DNA from: Streptomyces sp. LX-29
Lineage (GTDB): Bacteria; Actinomycetota; Actinomycetes; Streptomycetales; Streptomycetaceae
Direction: 5' to 3'
Assembly: GCF_029541745.1 (NCBI RefSeq)
Contig: NZ_CP089746.1
Location: forward strand, 5,465,559-5,529,558
Length of the DNA stretch: 64,000 bases
This document shows, in pieces, positions 58,291 through 64,000 of this stretch (position 1 is its first letter; every line of letters begins with the position of its first letter). The translations under genes were made by a program, and so were the position numbers. Under the pieces are notes generated by a model, which worked only from the letters and a program-made list of their open reading frames with translations, was not told the DNA's origin and did no database searches.

Positions 58291-59433
58291 ATGGACATCC
58301 GATCACGCACCGTAATCGAGCCGGCCATGGCCTTCGCCGCGGTGGCGCCCCCACGGGAGCGGGCCGCCCGCCTGCTCCGCGACGCACCCCGCGTTCGACA
58401 TGACGCGCCCCGTGGCGCCCCGCGAGCGGGACCGGCCGCCGAGGAGCCGGATGCCGGGGGCGGGGAGCCGGGCGTGGGGGAGGGCGGTGCGTCGTGCGGC
58501 GGAGGGGTGGTGTCGCGCGAGGGATCAGGCGTCCTCCATGACAGGGAGGCTGCGGCACGAGACAGGACGGGCATGCCCGCAGACGCGCCGGGCGTGCCGG
58601 GAGACGGGCCGGGCGTGCCGCGAGGCGAGGAGGGCCTGGGCCTGTCGCGTCCCGGAGACACGGACAGCGCCCACGAGCCGGGCGCGCCCGTCGAGCCCGA
58701 TGGCGCGGCGCCGACGTCCCCCGGCGGGCCGCGGCTGCGTCCGCGCGTCCGTCTGGCACTGAGGGAGCGACTCCCGCTGTGGTGGCAGACCCGCTGCGGC
58801 GTCGAGCCGAGGGCGCTCGCGGCCCTCGGACTGGTGCTGCTGGCGGTGACGGGGTTCGGCGTCTACCACTTCTGGGCCGGGCGACCGCAGACCGTGCGGG
58901 CACCGGAGGTCGAACCTCCGCGGGCGGCTCCCACGGAGCCCGGGCCCCCGATGGGAGCCGGTCCCACGGCGGCTGCCGGACCGGGGCGGACGGTCGTGGT
59001 GGATGTGGCGGGGCGGGTGCGGGACCCCGGGGTGCACCGGCTGCCGACGGGGTCACGGGTCGCCGACGCTCTCAGGGCGGCGGGCGGGGTGCGCCCCGAC
59101 ACCGATGTGAGCGGCCTGAACCGCGCCCGCACGCTGACGGACGGTGAGCAGATCGTCGTCGGCGGCACACCGGCTCCGGTCCCGGCACCACCCGGGGGTC
59201 CGGCCGTTCCGCAGCCCGGGGGCGCGCCCACGCCCGGCAGCGCCCCGGTCAGCCTGAACTCCGCCACCGCCGAACAGCTCGACGCGCTGCCGGGGGTGGG
59301 CCCGGTCCTCGCCCAGCACATCCTGGACTACCGCACGCGGCACGGCGGCTTCCGCTCCGTGGACGAGCTGCGCGACGTCAACGGCATCGGCGACCAGCGC
59401 TTCGCCGACCTCAGCCCCCTGGTGCGGCCATGA
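58291..59433 (+). CDS. comEA: ComEA-like helix-hairpin-helix DNA-binding protein
   Basis: A 380-aa protein with a long Gly/Pro/Ala/Arg-rich cytoplasmic N-terminus (1-165), one membrane helix (ALAALGLVLLAVTGFGVYHFW), a SLBB domain (VVVDVAGRVRDPGVHRLPTG and on) and a C-terminal helix-hairpin-helix pair (SLNSATAEQLDALPGVGPVL; FRSVDELRDVNGIGDQRF). ComEA binds incoming DNA in competent bacteria; in Streptomyces the role is untested. comEC follows 82 nt later. Confidence 0.92.
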   Translation: MDIRSRTVIEPAMAFAAVAPPRERAARLLRDAPRVRHDAPRGAPRAGPAAEEPDAGGGEPGVGEGGASCGGGVVSREGSGVLHDREAAARDRTGMPADAPGVPGDGPGVPRGEEGLGLSRPGDTDSAHEPGAPVEPDGAAPTSPGGPRLRPRVRLALRERLPLWWQTRCGVEPRALAALGLVLLAVTGFGVYHFWAGRPQTVRAPEVEPPRAAPTEPGPPMGAGPTAAAGPGRTVVVDVAGRVRDPGVHRLPTGSRVADALRAAGGVRPDTDVSGLNRARTLTDGEQIVVGGTPAPVPAPPGGPAVPQPGGAPTPGSAPVSLNSATAEQLDALPGVGPVLAQHILDYRTRHGGFRSVDELRDVNGIGDQRFADLSPLVRP

Positions 59434-59515
59434 CGCGTCAGCCGCCCCCGGTCGGGGCCACCCCGGAGCGGCCCGGTCGACGCGTGCCCGTGGCGGGCGT
59501 CATGAGGGCGGCGCC

Positions 59516-62233
59516 ATGACGTCCTCGACGCCGACCTCCGGGCCGGGCCGTGGAGGGGCCACCGGCCCGGGCCGGTCGCCGATCCGCCGGCCGGCCGGGG
59601 CGCGGGCCGCGGTGCACAGCGCGGCGGCCTCGCCGCTCGGTGCGTCCGATCCGCGCCAGGAGGGGCCGGCCGACCTTCGCCTGGTTCCTCCCGCTCTCGC
59701 CGCCTGGGGTGCGGCCGCGCTGGCGCTGGGGATGCCGGGAGTCGTCGTGGCGATCGGCTGCGCGGGGGCGGTCCTCGTCGCGGTGGCGCTGTGGTGGAGC
59801 GTTCTCCGGCGGCGCCGCCCCTTCGGCGGCCCGGAGGGCGAGTCGGCACGGGGCCCGGCGGCGCGGCGCCGGGCGGCCGGGCCGGTGACCGCCGTGGTGA
59901 CCGCGTTGTTGTGCGCCGCCGCGGCCGGGTCGGTCGCCGGTCTCCAGGCCGCTGAGCTGCGCCGGGGACCGGTCGCCGCGCTGGCGGGGCGGTACGCGGA
60001 GACCACGGTGGAGCTGACGTTGACCGGTGACCCGAGTCAGGTGCGGCCGCGGGTGCGCGGCGCCGCCACGCTGCCGTCCACCGTGGTGGTCCCGGCCGAG
60101 ACCCTGCGCGTCACCACGGTCGGCGGGGCGGTGACGCACACCGAGGTGCCCGTGCTGGTGGTGGTCCATCCGCAGGGCCGGGCGCGGGCGGCGTGGCTCG
60201 GGCAACTGCCTTCCACCCGGCTGCGGGTGACGGGCCGTCTGGCGCCGTCGACGCGCCCCGGGGACCGGGCGGCGGCGGTCGTACGGGTGCGGGGCGCCGG
60301 GCCGCCGCACGTCATGGCAGGGCCGACAGCGGCGCAGCGCGTGGCGGGGCGGATGCGCGCCGGTCTCCGTGAGGCGAGCGACGGGCTCGCGCCGGACGCC
60401 CGGGCGCTGTTGCCGGGGTTGGTGGTCGGGGACACGGCACGGATTCCCCCAGACCTGGACGACGCCTTCCGGGCCACGGACCTGACGCACTTGTTGGCCG
60501 TCAGCGGCAGCAACCTCACGCTGGTGCTCACCTTGCTGATCGGCCCACCCCGGTCGGCCGCGCGGGCCGAACGGGGCGGGCTTGCCGGGAGGCTGGGCAT
60601 CCCGCTGCGGGCCACGGCCCTCCTGGGCGGCGGGCTGACGCTCGCCTTCGTCATCGTCTGCCGCCCGGAGCCCAGCGTGCTGCGGGCCGCCGCGTGCGGC
60701 CTGATCACTCTGCTGGCGATCGGCACCGGGCGCCGGCGCGCGCTGCTCCCCGCGCTCGCCGCCGCGGTACTCGCCCTGGTGCTCTACGACCCGTGGTTGG
60801 CCCGGAGTTACGGCTTTCTGCTCTCCGTGCTGGCCACCGGTGCGCTGCTGCTCATCGCGCCGCGGTGGAGCGCCGCGCTACGGCGCCGAGGGGTGCCGTC
60901 GCGGCTGGCCGAGGTGCTGGCGGCGGCCGCCGCGGCCCAGGCGGTGTGCGCGCCGGTGATCGTGGTGCTGGCCGCGCGGGTGAGCCTGGTGGCGATCCCC
61001 TGCAACCTGCTCGCCGAGCTCGCCGTGGGCCCCGCCACGGTCCTGGGCTTCGCCGCCCTCGCGGTGGCGCCGCTCGCCCTCCCGGTGGCCCGTGCGCTGG
61101 CCTGGCTGGCCGGGTGGCCGGCGGAGTGGATCGCGACGGTGGCCCGGACCGGCGCCGGGCTGCCGGGCGCCGAGGCGGGCTGGCCGGGTGGCTGGAGCGG
61201 CGGGCTGCTGCTGGCGGCGGCCACCGCACTCGCCATCCTGCTGGGACGTCGCCTGGCCTCTCACCCCCGGTTGTGCCTGGCCGGCGCGTTGCTCCTCCTG
61301 GTGGCGCTGGTGCGCCCCGCCCCGCTGGCCCGCGTGGTCACCGGCTGGCCGCCGCCCGGCTGGCGCATGGTGGCGTGCGACGTCGGCCAGGGAGACGCCC
61401 TGGTGCTGGCGGCGGGCGCCGGCTCCGCCGTCGTCGTGGACACCGGGCCCGAGCCGCGCACCGTCGACCGGTGCCTGCGCGACCTGGGCGTGGACCAGAT
61501 CCCGCTGCTGGTGCTGACGCACTTCCACGCCGACCATGTGGCGGGGCTGGCGGGCGCCGTGCGCGGCCGGCCGGTCGGCGCGATCCAGACGACCGCGCTG
61601 GCCGAGCCGCCCGGCCAGGCGGCGCTCGTGCGCCGCGTGGCGCGGGCCGCTCGCATCCCCGTGATCACCGCGACGCCGGGTGAGCGACGGCGGGCCGGGC
61701 CGCTGTCCTGGGAGGTGCTCTGGCCGCCGGTCGGCGCGGCGGCCGCGCGGGGTGGGGCGCCCGGTGGCTCGACCGGATGGCCGGGCGAGGGGCCGAACGA
61801 CGCGAGCGTGACGCTGCTGGTCCGCACCGGGGGGCTGACCCTGCTGCTCCTGGGCGATCTCGAACCGCCCGCCCAGCGGGCCTTGCTGGCCGCCGCGCCG
61901 GGGCTCGGACCGGTCGACGTCCTCAAGGTCGCGCACCACGGATCGGCCTACCAGGACCCGGAGCTGTTACGCCGGCTGCGCCCCCGGCTGGCCGTCGTCT
62001 CCTGCGGGGCGGACAACCCGTACGGGCACCCGTCGCCCCGCACGATCGCGGCGCTGCGTCGGCAGGGCGCGGTGGTGGTACGCACGGACACCGACGGTCC
62101 GATCGCGGTCAGCGGTGCCGGTGCCGGACTGCGGGCCTCGGTCAGGGGCGGCAGACGTCGGGTCAGGGGCGGCAGACGTCGTGGGGGGCGCTCTGCCGGT
62201 CGGAGCAGGGCACGTGCTTGTACATGCGCATGA
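59516..62233 (+). CDS. comEC: ComEC/Rec2-type DNA-uptake membrane protein
   Basis: A 905-aa protein: N-terminal membrane helices, an OB-like domain, the competence core (TDLTHLLAVSGSNLTLVL near residue 325) with about ten helices, and a C-terminal metallo-beta-lactamase domain with LTHFHADHVAGL near residue 670 and VLKVAHHGSAYQD. The last 30 residues are Arg/Gly-rich, encoded partly by a 21-bp duplication, and overlap the convergent gene by 71 bp, so the original end may have been nearer 62140. Confidence 0.92.
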   Translation: MTSSTPTSGPGRGGATGPGRSPIRRPAGARAAVHSAAASPLGASDPRQEGPADLRLVPPALAAWGAAALALGMPGVVVAIGCAGAVLVAVALWWSVLRRRRPFGGPEGESARGPAARRRAAGPVTAVVTALLCAAAAGSVAGLQAAELRRGPVAALAGRYAETTVELTLTGDPSQVRPRVRGAATLPSTVVVPAETLRVTTVGGAVTHTEVPVLVVVHPQGRARAAWLGQLPSTRLRVTGRLAPSTRPGDRAAAVVRVRGAGPPHVMAGPTAAQRVAGRMRAGLREASDGLAPDARALLPGLVVGDTARIPPDLDDAFRATDLTHLLAVSGSNLTLVLTLLIGPPRSAARAERGGLAGRLGIPLRATALLGGGLTLAFVIVCRPEPSVLRAAACGLITLLAIGTGRRRALLPALAAAVLALVLYDPWLARSYGFLLSVLATGALLLIAPRWSAALRRRGVPSRLAEVLAAAAAAQAVCAPVIVVLAARVSLVAIPCNLLAELAVGPATVLGFAALAVAPLALPVARALAWLAGWPAEWIATVARTGAGLPGAEAGWPGGWSGGLLLAAATALAILLGRRLASHPRLCLAGALLLLVALVRPAPLARVVTGWPPPGWRMVACDVGQGDALVLAAGAGSAVVVDTGPEPRTVDRCLRDLGVDQIPLLVLTHFHADHVAGLAGAVRGRPVGAIQTTALAEPPGQAALVRRVARAARIPVITATPGERRRAGPLSWEVLWPPVGAAAARGGAPGGSTGWPGEGPNDASVTLLVRTGGLTLLLLGDLEPPAQRALLAAAPGLGPVDVLKVAHHGSAYQDPELLRRLRPRLAVVSCGADNPYGHPSPRTIAALRRQGAVVVRTDTDGPIAVSGAGAGLRASVRGGRRRVRGGRRRGGRSAGRSRARACTCA
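62140..62181. repeat. 21-bp tandem duplication at the comEC end
   Basis: GGTCAGGGGCGGCAGACGTCG occurs at 62140-62160 and again at 62161-62181 (given as two adjoining copies). It spans the 3' ends of both convergent genes. Confidence 0.95.
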
Positions 62234-63653
62234 AGTTCCGGGCGGTGTCGCTGTTCAGGAAGGCGAGGAACTTGGCGGTGAGGGAGCCGTCCTCGGGCCG
62301 CCCGTACGTGTAGAGGTATTCGACCGCCCAGAAGGGATAGTCGCGTTGTCTGCCCCATTCGATGTCGGGCTCATGGCCGTCCAGCCGGAGGGTGTGCACG
62401 CCGGCGTGCTTGGTGGCCGCGTAGGTCTCCGTGTAGCCGAGGGCGCCGGGCGTGCGGTTGATCGTGTCGAGCAGGTCCTCGGTGCTGTTCACCTCGCAGC
62501 GGGTGACGCGGGCCCGGCGGTCCCGGTCCTTGGTGGCGCAGTCGAAGGAGGAGACGACGCCGGGCTCGGAGCGGTCGAGCACCGTGGTCTCGAAGGTCCT
62601 GCGGGTGCCGGACCTGCTGTCCCGGCTGACCAGGCGTATCGGCTGCTCGGCACCGCCGAGTTGGCGCCAGTTGGTGTAGGTGCCGTCGTAGATCGCCCGC
62701 ACCTGCCGGCGGGTGAGGCTGTCCACCCCGTTGCGCTCGTTGACCACCAGGCTGAGCAGGACCACGCCGACCGGTGGTTGGCCCTCCAGCCGTCGGTAGG
62801 ACCTGGGGGCGGGCACGTCCGACATGGCGATGAAGGCCGGGCTGCCGTTCGGCGCCGAGCGACCGGCGCGATCCAGGTTGCCGAGCCCCGCCAGGCTGCC
62901 GCTCTCCCGCACCGTGATCTCGGCGCCCGGGCACTGCTTCTCGTAGGCGCGGGCCGTCTCCCGTATCGGGGGAGCGAAGGCCGTGGACCCGTCGAGGGTG
63001 AGCCGCCCGGACGCGCACTCCATGCGGACGGGCTCCTCGGCGGCCGAGTTGAGCAGCAGCCCGCCCAACAGCCCGACCAGGACGATGAAGGTCGCGCCGA
63101 GCGCGAGGCTGGGGGTGCTCGGCCCACGGCGCTGCGCGTTGCGTCTGACGTGGCCACCGCTGAGGAAGCCGTCGAGGGTGACCGAGTCGCCCGAACCGGA
63201 CAGCAGGACCAGCAGCTTGAAGTGGTCCCGCTTGTTGAGCGGCACGCGGGGGATGGCGAGTCGACTGCCGTCGGGGCGCAGGCCGCCGTTGCGGCCGAGC
63301 ATGGCGGTGAGCGTGGACGGATTGGCGTCGGGCACCTCGACGCCGATGATGGTGCGGCCGGGGAAGTCGACGGTGAGCGGCTCCTGGTAGTCGTTGCGCA
63401 CGATGTCCTTGCTGCCGTCGTTCTCGATCCGCAGCAGCGCCAGCGTGGCGTCGGGCACCTCCCGGTTCTCCCGCAGCAGCCGCAACTGCACCATGCTGTG
63501 TGCGGCCTGGGGATTGACGCCGATCGCGGTGTCCATCTGCACCCGGTAGCCGATGCGTTTGCGGCCCGGCAGAAAGCGCTCCACCGCCCAGAGCACCCCG
63601 GTGGTCACCAGCCCGGCCAGCGCCAGAATCGTCTCGGTGTCAGGCAGGGCCAT
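62163..63653 (-). CDS. Membrane protein with phosphate-binding-protein-like domain
   Basis: A 496-aa protein from ATG 63653 with GAGG 5 nt upstream. It has a first membrane helix (ILALAGLVTTGVLWAVERFL), a cytoplasmic-type domain, a second helix (LGATFIVLVGLLGGLLL, about residue 195) and a C-terminal periplasmic-binding fold similar to PstS (GRLTLDGSTAFAPPIRETAR, SLVVNERNGV, SRDSRSGTRRTFE). The layout suggests a sensor or anchored binding protein rather than a soluble transporter component. No ABC genes adjoin. Confidence 0.8.
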   Translation of the reverse strand: MALPDTETILALAGLVTTGVLWAVERFLPGRKRIGYRVQMDTAIGVNPQAAHSMVQLRLLRENREVPDATLALLRIENDGSKDIVRNDYQEPLTVDFPGRTIIGVEVPDANPSTLTAMLGRNGGLRPDGSRLAIPRVPLNKRDHFKLLVLLSGSGDSVTLDGFLSGGHVRRNAQRRGPSTPSLALGATFIVLVGLLGGLLLNSAAEEPVRMECASGRLTLDGSTAFAPPIRETARAYEKQCPGAEITVRESGSLAGLGNLDRAGRSAPNGSPAFIAMSDVPAPRSYRRLEGQPPVGVVLLSLVVNERNGVDSLTRRQVRAIYDGTYTNWRQLGGAEQPIRLVSRDSRSGTRRTFETTVLDRSEPGVVSSFDCATKDRDRRARVTRCEVNSTEDLLDTINRTPGALGYTETYAATKHAGVHTLRLDGHEPDIEWGRQRDYPFWAVEYLYTYGRPEDGSLTAKFLAFLNSDTARNFMRMYKHVPCSDRQSAPHDVCRP

Positions 63654-63761
63654 GGCAACCTCGCACGTATGGTCGGATGTGGGTCCGAGCAATCTACGAA
63701 GGAGGCACGGCTTCCGCGGAGGCTTCGAAAAGCGGTCACCAGAGGTTCATCGTCCGGCCCC

Positions 63762-64000
63762 TCAGACCGTCCACACCCCGCCCCGCATCAGGTGCCGTCC
63801 TGGCATCTCCGGAATCTCGTGCCACACCTGCACCTCTGTCAGCAGCACCCGGTGGTAGGCGTAGGCGTGGCCGTTGCGCGGATGGCGAGGGTCCCAACCG
63901 GCCTTGGCGGCGAAGGCGTTCGCAGTCGCGGCCGGCACCTCGTCCACCCGGACGACATCCGCCACCCGGCCCTCCAACAGCGCCACATCGCGGGTGTGCG
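63762..64000 (-). CDS. C-terminal part of a gene cut by the window edge
   Basis: The frame is open to the edge and reads TRDVALLEGRVADVVRVDEV, continuing to MPGRHLMRGGVWTV. The pattern resembles pyridoxamine-phosphate-oxidase-fold (FMN or F420) proteins, but too little is visible to be sure. The start lies outside. Confidence 0.6.
   Translation of the reverse strand, partial: HTRDVALLEGRVADVVRVDEVPAATANAFAAKAGWDPRHPRNGHAYAYHRVLLTEVQVWHEIPEMPGRHLMRGGVWTV

Overview
The window is a high-GC actinobacterial chromosome segment, almost certainly Streptomyces. Third-position GC is extreme, start codons are often GTG, and several genes have a TANNNT -10 box only 6-8 nt before the start codon (leaderless transcripts). 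The gene order is also typical: ndk - mreB/C/D - pbp2 - rodA-like - CHAD - radical SAM ... DUF2344 - RNase E/G - rplU - rpmA - obg - proB - proA - nadD - LCP - rsfS - phosphatase - tRNA-Ala - leuS - degV - comEA - comEC.

Layout. 0.3-7.4 kb: ndk and the mre/PBP2/RodA-like wall-synthesis cluster, with an unusual 53-bp tandem duplication just before pbp2. 7.5-11.0 kb: a CYTH-CHAD protein and a TIGR03960-type radical SAM gene. 10.94-25.11 kb: a 14.2-kb integrative element of the actinomycete AICE type inserted into the 3' end of that radical SAM gene. It carries an FtsK-like DNA translocase, a RepSA-like replication initiator, a HutC/GntR (KorSA-like) repressor, a small GntR regulator, an XRE regulator, many small orphan proteins and a large serine recombinase next to the right end. 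25.1-34.4 kb: the displaced host gene end, a GNAT enzyme, a membrane protein, the DUF2344 partner of the radical SAM gene, a 1331-aa RNase E/G with long repeats, L21, L27 and Obg. 34.8-49 kb: a membrane-anchored glycerophosphotransferase-like protein, proB/proA, two tandem FDEDFVR paralogues, an M48 protease, small membrane proteins, nadD, an LCP/LytR_C protein, rsfS and a histidine phosphatase. 49.1-52.7 kb: two identical tRNA-Ala(GGC) genes bracketing an XRE/MFS pair and two zinc-ribbon proteins. 52.7-64 kb: leuS with a leucine leader-peptide attenuator, a membrane coiled-coil protein, DegV, ComEA/ComEC, a substrate-binding-like protein and an edge fragment.

The most notable system is the element. 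The best crossover is the 6-bp CCGCAG shared at 10944-10949 and 25104-25109, flanked in the rebuilt attP by a clear inverted repeat. It lies directly after the last codons of a conserved Cys cluster of the radical SAM protein. The element brings its own 3' coding tail (10950-11042) that re-creates the GPTGKKLLPL terminal motif, so the target gene stays open and probably functional, while the original tail is stranded at 25110-25178. Inside the element, three copies of a shared 19-bp motif lie upstream of the GntR repressor, the transfer/replication operon and a secreted SH3-like protein, suggesting one regulon. Several operons use ATGA/GTGA/TTGA overlaps and tiny upstream reading frames for translational coupling.

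Other regulatory structures include a ribosome-type attenuator before leuS (MRAVRLLLSGPR leader, then a hairpin with a T-run), two DnaA-box-like 9-mers before comEA, two genes that appear to start at CTG (DUF2344 and the phosphatase), and many intergenic tandem repeats. No CRISPR array, rRNA or insertion sequence was seen.
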